36,467 bases of DNA from Candidatus Scalindua sp. (GTDB taxonomy: Bacteria; Planctomycetota; Brocadiia; Brocadiales; Scalinduaceae), in contig JAIQZU010000057.1 of the NCBI GenBank assembly GCA_021776915.1, forward strand, positions 1 through 36,467, given 5' to 3'. The translations under genes were made by a program, and so were the position numbers. The notes beneath the pieces were generated by a model. The model saw only the letters and a program-made list of their open reading frames with translations, had not been told where the DNA came from and ran no database searches. Shown in pieces: positions 22,959-30,212 of this stretch (position 1 is the first letter of the stretch; each line of letters starts with the position of its first letter).

Positions 22959-23243
22959 ATGAAGATCAATAAAATTCGTCATAGAGGCTTGAAGCGGTTC
23001 ATTGAAAAAAACCACGCAAAAGACTTACCCGCTGCAAACGTGGAAAAGATCAGAGATATCATCACCGCTTTACTGGTAGCTGACAACACTGGTGACGTGC
23101 CCACCTTTCCGGGATGGAAGTTTCACAAGCTCACAGGAGACCGAAAAGGGCAATGGAGCATCACTGTATCAGACAATGGCCGGATTACTTTTGAAGCGCA
23201 GAAAAACGAAATACACGACTTAAACTTTGAGGGTTATCACTAA
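22959..23243 (+). CDS. higB: HigB toxin
   Basis: A 94-residue RelE/ParE-fold toxin of the HigB ('plasmid maintenance killer') group: RHRGLKRFIEKNHAKDLPA, then PGWKFHKLTGDRKGQWSITV and the ending NGRITFE. It is expected to be a ribosome-dependent mRNA endonuclease. The stop codon overlaps the ATG of the next gene by one base (TAATG), so the pair is translated together. No strong Shine-Dalgarno before ATG 22959. Confidence 0.88.
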   Translation: MKINKIRHRGLKRFIEKNHAKDLPAANVEKIRDIITALLVADNTGDVPTFPGWKFHKLTGDRKGQWSITVSDNGRITFEAQKNEIHDLNFEGYH

Positions 23244-23536
23244 TGACCAACATAGCCATGACACCATCACATCCGGGTGAGTTCATCCGCAGACAAATTT
23301 TTGAGCCGTACAATCTGACTATTACCCAAGCCGCAGAAATTCTTGAGGTACGCCGTGCTGGGGTATCTGATTTGGCCAACGGTAAAGCCGATCTCTCCCC
23401 GGAAATGGCATTAAGAATAGAAAAAGCGTTCGACGTAAAAATGGATTTTCTTCTTCGGTTGCAGGCCCTATACGAGACGTATCGTATGCGCCAGGCAGGG
23501 GATAAAATCAGCGTAATCCGTTTTCAGCCGGAATAA
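23243..23536 (+). CDS. higA: HigA antitoxin
   Basis: A 97-residue XRE antitoxin: PSHPGEFIRRQIFEPYNLTI, then AEILEVRRAGVSDLANGKAD and MALRIEKAFDVKMDFLLRLQ. It is directly coupled to higB. Closely related to the HigA-like proteins at 21500 and 22634, showing that the region grew by duplication of similar modules. Short acidic/basic tail without the KPYK motif. Confidence 0.88.
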   Translation: MTNIAMTPSHPGEFIRRQIFEPYNLTITQAAEILEVRRAGVSDLANGKADLSPEMALRIEKAFDVKMDFLLRLQALYETYRMRQAGDKISVIRFQPE

Positions 23537-23548
23537 GGATACCAACCC

Positions 23549-23788
23549 ATGAAAACAACGATTCACGGCCAATTAACTTTAGAGCAGCTCTCAGAAGCCC
23601 TGCAAATGGCTATTGCCCAGATGCAGGATGCAGGGATTGAATATGTGCAGGGCATCAATCTTTATTACACGCCCGTCGATATTGACGAACGTGAAGTCAC
23701 AATCTGGGACGATAAATTAAAAAAGGGCCGGAAAGTAGCTCGTGAAAAATTTGAAGTGGAGATTGAAGAAAAAATAGATTTGCAATGA
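23549..23788 (+). CDS. Module protein A, copy 1 (unknown function)
   Basis: A 79-residue protein beginning MKTTIHGQLTLEQLSEALQM, followed by QMQDAGIEYVQGINLYYTP and a charged end. The start follows AAGGA. It is homologous to the N-terminal 45 residues of the protein at 24976-25476: both have a TLE.L..L..A...(M/L)(Q/K)D.G pattern followed by a beta strand. I do not recognise a named family. It is followed by the LPDG-motif gene at 23859, and the same A-then-B order recurs at 24976/25624. Confidence 0.65.
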   Translation: MKTTIHGQLTLEQLSEALQMAIAQMQDAGIEYVQGINLYYTPVDIDEREVTIWDDKLKKGRKVAREKFEVEIEEKIDLQ

Positions 23789-23795
23789 GTCCAAA

Positions 23796-23825
23796 TTGAC
23801 ATAAAACCGCCAAATGGGTTAAAAT
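23796..23825 (+). promoter_or_regulatory. Promoter of LPDG protein 1
   Basis: TTGACA (23796-23801), a 17-base spacer, then TTAAAAT (23819-23825). The same -35, spacer length and -10 recur at 25547-25576 before the paralogous gene at 25624. Confidence 0.6.
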
Positions 23826-23858
23826 GGTAGAAATCAGATTTCCAGAGAGGGCGTAGCA

Positions 23859-24545
23859 TTGACACTCACCATAGGCGAAGAATTCAAAGGGGTTGCAACC
23901 CCAACTCAGGAATTAGCCAGAAAACTTCTTAGCCTGGCGAGCGCCGATAATGATTCCATCATAACCGGTATGAAATCCACGAAAGGGCAGGGGAGCAACG
24001 CGGGTAAAGCAGAAAAAGTGAAAAGTGATCAATTTGCCCAATGGTTCCAGCAGCAATCCCTCGAATATCAGCAATTATACAACGACACATGGAGTGACCT
24101 GCAAGACGCGCAAAAAGAAAACGCGGAAGAGCTGGACCGCGTAAACCGCGAACTGAAAAAAATCAAAGACAGCATCAAAGAGATGAATGAAAACGCCCAT
24201 AAACTCCCGGACGGTACGGCAGTTTATTTCACAGAGGATCATTCAGCCGCCTATACGGCGGATGGTCTTAAGTTGGAAGATGACGAGATAGGGAAGCTTG
24301 CATGGAATGATAAAGCTAGACCTTGGGAAGAATTCGATGCCAAAGACAAAGAACGGGACAAAAAAGAAGCGGAACGGGACGGACGATTAGAAACCAAGGC
24401 AAAGCTCGATGATTTCGAAAAGGAAATGCAAGAGGGCCAACCCACAGAAGAGCGCCTAAAAGAAATCAGGAACGACTTTGATAACGATTTTGCAGAACTA
24501 GAAGCTCCCAAAAACCAGAATATCAATCCAGCACCAGCTAATTAG
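23859..24545 (+). CDS. Module protein B, copy 1: coiled-coil protein with LPDG motif
   Basis: A 228-residue protein starting at TTG 23859 after AGAGAGGG. Residues about 58-112 are a coiled coil. Then comes a block shared with the protein at 25624: AHKLPDGTAVYFTEDHSAAY (113-132), a DG.(K/P)L turn, and a W-containing end (AWNDKARPWEEF, about 148-159). The C-terminus is a second charged coil and a Pro/Asn-rich tail. No signal peptide and no membrane helix, so probably cytoplasmic or exported by another route. Function unknown. It has its own promoter at 23796. Confidence 0.65.
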   Translation: MTLTIGEEFKGVATPTQELARKLLSLASADNDSIITGMKSTKGQGSNAGKAEKVKSDQFAQWFQQQSLEYQQLYNDTWSDLQDAQKENAEELDRVNRELKKIKDSIKEMNENAHKLPDGTAVYFTEDHSAAYTADGLKLEDDEIGKLAWNDKARPWEEFDAKDKERDKKEAERDGRLETKAKLDDFEKEMQEGQPTEERLKEIRNDFDNDFAELEAPKNQNINPAPAN

Positions 24546-24557
24546 AAAGGTATTTAT

Positions 24558-24908
24558 ATGAAATACTTCATAGCCCTTATTCTGGGTGTGCTTCTCTATG
24601 CGCCCGGTCCTGCCACCGCTATAACCGGCCAGGACGTGATGGAAAAAATGTCAAAGGACCAACGACATGGCTATTTTTCAGGCTTGGTGGACATGGCTAT
24701 TCAAATTTATCATGTTGAAGGTCAACATCAAAAAAGGACCTGTATAAGCGAGTGGTTCTATGAAAATCCAGAATCTGGAAAAGAATGGGATCAAATTTTG
24801 GATTTATTTGAAGCTTACCCCGAAAAAGAAGCCACGGCGATCATGTATGTGCTTTTGAAGCGCCAGTGCTGGAAGAAGCTCAAACACGCCGAGGGCAGCA
24901 CGAAATAA
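24558..24908 (+). CDS. Small exported protein (Rap1a/Tai-like pattern)
   Basis: A 116-residue protein with a signal peptide (MKYFIALILGVLLYAPGPATA). The mature part has VMEKMSKDQRHGYFSGLVDM, a Cys in KRTCISEWFY and another in KRQCWKK near the end. The pattern (Gly-x-x-x followed by a helical core, two Cys, AxxxVLLKRxC) resembles the Rap1a/Tai immunity-like family, which is periplasmic, but I hold this only loosely. AGAAAGG precedes the ATG. It sits between copies 1 and 2 of the A-B module. Confidence 0.6.
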   Translation: MKYFIALILGVLLYAPGPATAITGQDVMEKMSKDQRHGYFSGLVDMAIQIYHVEGQHQKRTCISEWFYENPESGKEWDQILDLFEAYPEKEATAIMYVLLKRQCWKKLKHAEGSTK

Positions 24909-24975
24909 TTAAGTCGAATCAATCTCTTGTAATCTTTTCTTGACCGTTTTTCCAGAATCATGCCATTGTCCGGGA

Positions 24976-25476
24976 ATGGAAATAGATTTTAATGATTCAT
25001 ACACCTTGGAAGAACTTTCCGGAGTTTTAAAAAAAGCCTTCTACCAATTAAAGGACGAAGGCGTGACCCATGCTAAAACCGTAAGATTATCTTTAAGGCC
25101 GGGCACTAAAACCCTGACGGCAAAAACTAAATTCTGGAACGATACGGAAGTCCTAGAATATCATCATCCGGCAGAATACGACCACAAACAAGAAGACCCG
25201 AAACCCTTGCATCCGGCCACTAGACCGCCCAGCCAGGATTACATTGAAGCGATAACAAAGGAAGCTGATAAAGAAGTTAAGAATTGGCGTATAGCCACTA
25301 CGACTTGTCTTAATCGGGACCCGCCTTTTAAAGACCGACCGGCCTTGCAGCAAACAGGCCAGTCATTGCAGGACCGGCTTCTGCCTAAGGCTCAATCTAG
25401 AAACGCTAAGCTTCGAAAAGAACTAGGCCTCCCCTATAACGAGAAACATATAATTTCGGCAAGAAAACCACGTTAA
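24976..25476 (+). CDS. Module protein A, copy 2, with C-terminal extension
   Basis: A 166-residue protein; its first 45 residues (MEIDFNDSYTLEELSGVLKK, then YQLKDEGVTHAKTVRLSLRP) match protein A1 at 23549. Residues beyond 75 are an extra region rich in Pro, Arg and Lys (HPATRPPSQDYIEAITKEAD) without a known domain. ATG 24976 is chosen because homology begins there; an in-frame TTG at 24940 adds an unrelated Cys-containing stretch. Ribosome site weak. Followed by a promoter and protein B2. Function unknown. Confidence 0.6.
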   Translation: MEIDFNDSYTLEELSGVLKKAFYQLKDEGVTHAKTVRLSLRPGTKTLTAKTKFWNDTEVLEYHHPAEYDHKQEDPKPLHPATRPPSQDYIEAITKEADKEVKNWRIATTTCLNRDPPFKDRPALQQTGQSLQDRLLPKAQSRNAKLRKELGLPYNEKHIISARKPR

Positions 25477-25546
25477 AACTTTTGCCGTCCCAAGTCATTT
25501 CCCCAAGCAAAGCTTCCTCTTTAATTCCGAACCAAACACGCCTAAT

Positions 25547-25576
25547 TTGACATAATACATTTGTAGGGTTTAAAAT
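25547..25576 (+). promoter_or_regulatory. Promoter of LPDG protein 2
   Basis: TTGACA (25547-25552), a 17-base spacer and TTAAAAT (25570-25576), the same architecture as 23796-23825. Confidence 0.6.
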
Positions 25577-25623
25577 TAACAGTACAGAGAAAAAAGCCAC
25601 AATCTAGAATTTTGGGGTATGAA

Positions 25624-26499
25624 ATGATTGTGAACCTGCAAAATGATTTTGAAAACGCAACAAGTATGGACCCTGTTCAGGGTCCTGCCACAGCCTCTAC
25701 CTCTCGACTTTCTTCCCAACAGTATCTTTATGAAGCGACGCTCGATACCCTCCAGACCAGCCAGAAGGAAATTACAAGGGCAATAAAACTCGCCAATCGT
25801 ACATTAAAGCTCATCAATACCCACCTCGAAGAAATGCGCGAAGCCGCTCATGAGTTACCTGATGGGCGTAAGGTTTTCATGACCAGGGACCGTAGCGCCG
25901 CCTATGATGAGCAGGGCAGGCCATTAACAGAAGAAGAAAAGGACCTGATAGATTGGGACCCGGCAGCGCCTTCATGGGAAAAAAGAGAGGAAACACTTTC
26001 AAGCAAAAAAAATGTACTAGATCAATATAAAATTCTTCAAAAACATTACGGACGGCTTAACGAATTTAATAACGAAATGGAAGGACAGAACCTTTCTCCA
26101 AAACTCCTTCATAAATTCCGCCACGAAGCCCGGCTTATGAAGGTTGAAGCAAACGCCATTGAACAAAACCAACTCGCCCCGACATGGGAAGAAATGCAGG
26201 CGGAATTGGCAAAGCGGGATATGGTCCTGAACCAACACACGCAACTTAGGGAAAATTACCAGAATGTTATTGACTTAAAAAGCGAATTGAAAAAAGCAAT
26301 GCAGGCCACCGAACCTCTTCATCACCATCAACACGACTTACCAAAACCCTCACCCACTCAGGAGTTCAACCCCATAGCGGTAAAACCGGGCCTTAAACCG
26401 GCTTTCGCTTTTAACCAGGCATCAACGGGTGCAGAACCCGAACCGCTCCCGGAAAACAGGGAAGAACACCCATCCCTGGACGGCCCAAAACCCTCTTAA
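25624..26499 (+). CDS. Module protein B, copy 2: coiled-coil protein with LPDG motif
   Basis: A 291-residue paralogue of the product of 23859. ATG 25624 follows GGGG with 6-base spacing. A coiled coil at about 32-75 leads to the shared block AHELPDGRKVFMTRDRSAAY (75-94), then GRPLTEEE and WDPAAPSWEKRE. A second long coiled coil (about 125-240) and a Pro-rich, His-containing tail follow. No signal peptide or membrane helix. Function unknown; length differences lie outside the shared block. The word AAAAGCCACAAT lies 20 bases upstream of its ATG (25592-25603). Confidence 0.65.
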   Translation: MIVNLQNDFENATSMDPVQGPATASTSRLSSQQYLYEATLDTLQTSQKEITRAIKLANRTLKLINTHLEEMREAAHELPDGRKVFMTRDRSAAYDEQGRPLTEEEKDLIDWDPAAPSWEKREETLSSKKNVLDQYKILQKHYGRLNEFNNEMEGQNLSPKLLHKFRHEARLMKVEANAIEQNQLAPTWEEMQAELAKRDMVLNQHTQLRENYQNVIDLKSELKKAMQATEPLHHHQHDLPKPSPTQEFNPIAVKPGLKPAFAFNQASTGAEPEPLPENREEHPSLDGPKPS

Positions 26500-26581
26500 T
26501 AAGGGTAAAGTGAGCATAGCTGTCATATGACCTCAAATTAAAAAATAAAGTATTTATTAGGATTCTTTTAGTCTTTACAGG

Positions 26582-26600
26582 GTTATGATTGTATGATAAC
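26582..26600. promoter_or_regulatory. Operator-like dyad of TumE/TumA-like pair
   Basis: GTTATGATTGTATGATAAC is symmetric at 7 of 8 positions about its centre and contains TATGAT, usable as -10. It ends 10 bases before ATG 26610, a position suited to autoregulation by the antitoxin. Confidence 0.45.
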
Positions 26601-26609
26601 CTTGTTGCC

Positions 26610-26981
26610 ATGAGGGGTAAAAAGCGTCATTCAGGCCTAGATAATCTCCTGGACCTGGATGGCCAGGTTCTTGTTATTGATCCTAATGGAAAATTTTGGG
26701 TCAAGTTTTCCGTTAAAAAAGTAAAACCAATACCAGAAAAACCACATGGTTTGGACTATTCCCTAACCCTTCATGATGGAACCGGCCAACGTTTAATAGG
26801 CTTTGATAATGCTCATGCGGTTCAATCAGGTTCAGGCCCCGGAGCAAAGAGAAAAAAGGAATTTGACCATAAACATAGCCACCGCACAATCAAACCCTAT
26901 GAATATAAGAGTGCGGCTGATTTGTTAACAGATTTTTGGGCTGAAGTGGATAAGGTGTTAAAGGCAAAAGGAGTAATCTGA
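26610..26981 (+). CDS. TumE-like toxin (DUF6516)
   Basis: A 123-residue protein of the DUF6516 group, named TumE in toxin-antitoxin contexts. Typical features are LLDLDGQVLVIDPNGKFWVK, KPHGLDYSLTLHDGTG, LIGFDNAH and a late FDHKHSHRT and KPYEYKSAADLLTDFW. Start chosen at ATG 26610, because an in-frame TTG at 26589 lies within the promoter-like dyad. Its stop overlaps the next ATG by one base (TGATG). Mode of toxicity is not clear from the sequence. Confidence 0.75.
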   Translation: MRGKKRHSGLDNLLDLDGQVLVIDPNGKFWVKFSVKKVKPIPEKPHGLDYSLTLHDGTGQRLIGFDNAHAVQSGSGPGAKRKKEFDHKHSHRTIKPYEYKSAADLLTDFWAEVDKVLKAKGVI

Positions 26982-27361
26982 TGAAGACGTTAAAAATAGG
27001 AATTTCAAGTTATGAGACTATGAAAGCTCGTACAATGGCCATTGCTAAAGGGGAAAGAAAACCAAAACGTGGAGAACCCAAGATTTGGTTTACCTCCATG
27101 GAATCCTTTTCCAAGGTTCTTTCAGATCGAAATAGATCCCTACTAAGGCTCATTGTTGAAGCTCAACCAGAATCCCTGGCAGAACTGGCAAAACTTTCTG
27201 GGAGGGCTAAGTCTAATTTATCTCGAACGCTCCGCACCATGGAAGGATATGGCCTTGTGCGTCTTGACAAAAAAGCTGGTGGAAAAATTGTTCCCCGTGT
27301 CCCATACGAAGATATTGTCCTGGATGTACCAATCAAGCCCTATGAACCAATTGGGGCTTGA
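26981..27361 (+). CDS. TumA-like antitoxin / HTH regulator
   Basis: A 126-residue winged-helix protein partner of the TumE-like toxin. The HTH is at about residues 50-100: LLRLIVEAQPESLAELAKLS, SNLSRTLRTMEGYGLVRLDK, a MarR/ArsR-like pattern. AAGGAG lies upstream within the toxin gene. Expected to bind the dyad at 26582-26600 and neutralise the toxin. Ends in VPIKPYEPIGA. Confidence 0.75.
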   Translation: MKTLKIGISSYETMKARTMAIAKGERKPKRGEPKIWFTSMESFSKVLSDRNRSLLRLIVEAQPESLAELAKLSGRAKSNLSRTLRTMEGYGLVRLDKKAGGKIVPRVPYEDIVLDVPIKPYEPIGA

Positions 27362-27419
27362 TTAAAGTATTTGAAACATTTTAAGACCGTCAATTTCCGT
27401 ATGATACATTATCACCTCT

Positions 27420-27974
27420 TTACCGCTCCCGGCCTTGATCCCGGTCTATATTTTTTTCAGCTTTCTCCTTGCTTTCCTTCCCGCCACCAAACATCCTGGC
27501 CCGTTCCTCGTCAGCTTTTTTTCTAATCGCCTTACGTTCTTCATCACGGTCTATATTTTTTACAGGACCGCCTTCCCTTTTCTGATCTAAAGACAAATCA
27601 GGAAAAGGGGATAGCCCGTGTTCAGCTTCCACAAACTGTTTTGCTTCACGCTCCGTTCCTTGAATTTCCACGGACCCGAAATGTTTGCCATTTAAAATAG
27701 TCGCACTAAAACCCTTCTCATCCTTCAATGGTTCTAAAAACCCGGCCAACTTCCCATCAATTTTAAGCAAGATTTTTCCCGCATTGTCTTGAACCCACTC
27801 TTTCCTTTCTTCCGCCTCTAGCGCTAATTCACGGTCTTTTACCAATAATTCTGTGCAGCAATCCCGCGCATGTTCCTGATCCGCGCTTAAGCCCTTTTCT
27901 AAAGAAATATCATTAAGAACTTTTTCAGCTTTTTTAAGAGTCTCCCTGACTTCTTGAGACAACCGTTCCTTCAT
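27420..27974 (-). CDS. Charged helical protein with NIDRD repeats
   Basis: A 184-residue protein rich in Lys and Glu, with AGGAG before ATG 27974. Residues about 1-60 are a long helix; residues about 68-120 look globular (ILLKIDGKLAGFLEPLKDEK, SATILNGKHFGSVEIQG); the tail repeats KNIDRD twice and ends GRER. It converges on the TumA-like gene. A related basic, Gly/Arg-rich tail ends the protein at 4068-4472. I do not recognise a family. The tail looks suited to binding nucleic acid, but this is only an impression. Confidence 0.55.
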   Translation of the reverse strand: MKERLSQEVRETLKKAEKVLNDISLEKGLSADQEHARDCCTELLVKDRELALEAEERKEWVQDNAGKILLKIDGKLAGFLEPLKDEKGFSATILNGKHFGSVEIQGTEREAKQFVEAEHGLSPFPDLSLDQKREGGPVKNIDRDEERKAIRKKADEERARMFGGGKESKEKAEKNIDRDQGRER

Positions 27975-28025
27975 AGAAATTTCTCCTATTTTCTTTTCTT
28001 TAAAGCTTCAATGCCACAATAGAGC

Positions 28026-28307
28026 ATGACCTATTATACCTATTTGCTGATGAGTGAGAATGGAAAGACCTACGCCGGACAGACAAAGAACCTGAAGCGC
28101 CGCCTGAAGGCTCACAATGATCCGGATAATAAAGGTTATACCAGAGGTCGCAAGTGGTATTTACTCGCCGCCTGGCCCTTTGAAACCCGTTACGAAGCCC
28201 TGGTCTTTGAAAGAGGCCTGAAAGTCTTCAAACTCCGCCGCAGGATCATCGAAAATCATCCACGAACTCAGATCTTATTAGATCGCCACGATATCAATCT
28301 TTCCTGA
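28026..28307 (+). CDS. GIY-YIG nuclease domain protein
   Basis: A 93-residue single-domain protein of the GIY-YIG superfamily. YTYLLMSENGKTYAGQTKNL carries the two signature strands (here YTY and YAG for GIY and YIG), followed by LKRRLKAHN with the conserved Arg, and ALVFERGLK with the conserved Glu. Members cut DNA or repair intermediates; single-domain forms are widespread and mostly uncharacterised. The ribosome site is weak. It lies alone between the divergent gene at 27974 and the restriction-modification operon. Confidence 0.85.
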   Translation: MTYYTYLLMSENGKTYAGQTKNLKRRLKAHNDPDNKGYTRGRKWYLLAAWPFETRYEALVFERGLKVFKLRRRIIENHPRTQILLDRHDINLS

Positions 28308-28406
28308 TTCATTTTAGGACAAGCCCGAAGCCGGGTACCCCGCTTGCATAAAAAATATATTAAAAAGACCAACTAAAAAGCCTCCAGGAAATTCTGTCTT
28401 GCCTCT

Positions 28407-28428
28407 CATTCTGTTGTATGTCAGAATG
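28407..28428. promoter_or_regulatory. Operator dyad of restriction-modification operon
   Basis: Perfect arms CATTCTG (28407-28413) and CAGAATG (28422-28428) with an 8-base spacer, 25 bases before the GTG start of the methyltransferase. C5-methyltransferases with an N-terminal HTH (M.SsoII, M.EcoRII) repress their own promoters through such dyads. Confidence 0.6.
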
Positions 28429-28453
28429 TCAAAAATATTCCCAGGAGGGCAGG

Positions 28454-29749
28454 GTGGCAAAAAGAAAAGATCGTAACGAGTTTTCCAAACTTATTGAAAA
28501 AACAGGTCTTTCAAAAGAAGAAATTGCTGAACGCTCAGGGTACAATGTAAGAACAATATATCGCTGGGAAGCCGGTGAAACCTCACCCAGAAAGCCTTTT
28601 CTTGAATGGCTCCGCAAGCAAGCCGAACAAAATGGTGGTATTCAGAGACTGTCTCCACCAGGTTTTACCTTTATCGATCTTTTTGCAGGAATAGGTGGTT
28701 TACGAACCGGTTTTGAGCGGATTGGTGGAAAATGTATTTTTACAAGTGAATGGGACCTGGCATGCCGCAAGACCTATCAGGCTAATTTTCCCTGCGATCA
28801 TCCCGTGGAAGGGGATATTACTGTTATACCGGAAGAAAATATTCCCGCGCATGATGTCCTTGTTGCAGGTTTTCCCTGCCAGCCATTTTCTATAGCAGGA
28901 GTATCCAAAAAAAATGCCCTTGGAAGACCCCACGGCTTTTTATGTGAAGCTCAGGGCACATTGTTTTTTGATGTGGCCAGAATTATTGCTCACCACAATC
29001 CATCGGCGTTTCTCCTGGAAAATGTCAAGAACCTGCTCAACCATGACAAGGGCAACACCTTCCGCGTAATCCGCAAAACTCTTGAAAAGGATCTTGGTTA
29101 TCATATCGACTGGCGCGTGATTAACGCTAAAGGTTTTGTTCCACAAAACCGGGAAAGGATATTTATTGCCGGTTTTCGCCGGGATACAGGGTTTGATTTT
29201 GGAAAACTGGTGCTTCCTCAAGAAGCCGAGTGGCCCAAAATGTCAGCCATCCTTCATTCGGAAGACGGTTCCGAAACAGAAGAAGCTCCCTACACTGTTG
29301 GTACAAAAGCAAGGGTTAATCCAAAATATACGCTTTCGGACAAACTCTGGACCTACCTTCAAGACTACGCCAGAAAGCACAAGGCAAAAGGGAATGGTTT
29401 TGGCTATGGCCTTGTTGGCCGGAACGATGTAGCAAGAACCCTGTCTGCCAGATACTATAAGGATGGCTCCGAAATTCTGATTAAACAGCGGGGTAGAAGG
29501 CCCCGCCGCCTTACACCTAGGGAATGCGCACGCCTTATGGGTTTTGACAAGCCTGGAATGTCATCTTTTCAGATACCGGTGTCAGATACCCAAGCCTACA
29601 AACAATTTGGAAATGCCGTTGTTGTTCCCGTTCTGGAAACCGTTGCCAATCTCATTCAACCCCATATCTATAATGTTATGCACCAGGATTCCCGCCAGCA
29701 AAATCTTTTCAATGGAAAAGAAGTAGAATTGCTTTCCGGCCATGGTTGA
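28454..29749 (+). CDS. DNA (cytosine-5-)-methyltransferase, Dcm/EcoRII type with N-terminal HTH
   Basis: A 431-residue enzyme that methylates cytosine; by similarity to Dcm and M.EcoRII the site is probably CCWGG. Start: GTG 28454 with AGGAGG 5 bases upstream; ATG 28418 is also open but lies in the operator. Residues about 8-54 are an XRE-type HTH (KTGLSKEEIAERSGYNVRTI). Motif I is FIDLFAGIGG, motif IV GFPCQPFS with catalytic Cys142, motif VI ENV (Glu189), motif VIII QNRERI, motif X QFGNAV. The GRPHGFLCEAQGTLFFDVAR and RRPRRLTPRECARLMGF segments are characteristic of the EcoRII group. Overlaps vsr by 8 bases. Confidence 0.93.
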   Translation: MAKRKDRNEFSKLIEKTGLSKEEIAERSGYNVRTIYRWEAGETSPRKPFLEWLRKQAEQNGGIQRLSPPGFTFIDLFAGIGGLRTGFERIGGKCIFTSEWDLACRKTYQANFPCDHPVEGDITVIPEENIPAHDVLVAGFPCQPFSIAGVSKKNALGRPHGFLCEAQGTLFFDVARIIAHHNPSAFLLENVKNLLNHDKGNTFRVIRKTLEKDLGYHIDWRVINAKGFVPQNRERIFIAGFRRDTGFDFGKLVLPQEAEWPKMSAILHSEDGSETEEAPYTVGTKARVNPKYTLSDKLWTYLQDYARKHKAKGNGFGYGLVGRNDVARTLSARYYKDGSEILIKQRGRRPRRLTPRECARLMGFDKPGMSSFQIPVSDTQAYKQFGNAVVVPVLETVANLIQPHIYNVMHQDSRQQNLFNGKEVELLSGHG

Positions 29750-30212
29750 TATTGTTTCTCCCGAAACCCGTAGCCGGATGATGGCAGGTATCCGTGCCAA
29801 GGATACAAAACCGGAATTGATAATTCGCAAGACATTACATGCTCATGGTTTCAGGTATCGCTTGCATGATAAAAATCTTCCGGGAAAGCCAGACCTTTCC
29901 TTTCCACGCTACAGGGCCGTAATCATGGTACATGGTTGTTTCTGGCACGGGCACAACTGCCACCTGTTCAAATGGCCCTCATCAAGAGAAGAATTCTGGC
30001 GAAAAAAAATTAAAAGAAACCGTGAAAAAGATTCCGAAACCCTTGTTACTCTCCATGATACAGGATGGCGTGTCATGACAATCTGGGAATGCGCCCTGAA
30101 AGGCCGAACCCGCCTTCCCCTTGATAAAATTACCCAGGACATGTCCACCTGGTTGCAATCGGATCAAACAAGTCTGGAAATCATGGGAAACAAAAGAAAG
30201 ATCGCCGAATGA
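29742..30212 (+). CDS. vsr: Very short patch repair endonuclease
   Basis: A 156-residue Vsr endonuclease, which nicks T:G mismatches arising when methylated cytosine is deaminated at Dcm sites. Visible features are SRMMAGIRAKDTKPELIIRK, GKPDLSFPRYRAVIMVHGCF (with the metal-binding Asp in PDL) and CFWHGHNC. It overlaps the methyltransferase gene by 8 bases and the endonuclease gene by 4, so all three are translated as one operon. This matches the dcm-vsr order in E. coli, here with the endonuclease added. Confidence 0.93.
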   Translation: MVDIVSPETRSRMMAGIRAKDTKPELIIRKTLHAHGFRYRLHDKNLPGKPDLSFPRYRAVIMVHGCFWHGHNCHLFKWPSSREEFWRKKIKRNREKDSETLVTLHDTGWRVMTIWECALKGRTRLPLDKITQDMSTWLQSDQTSLEIMGNKRKIAE

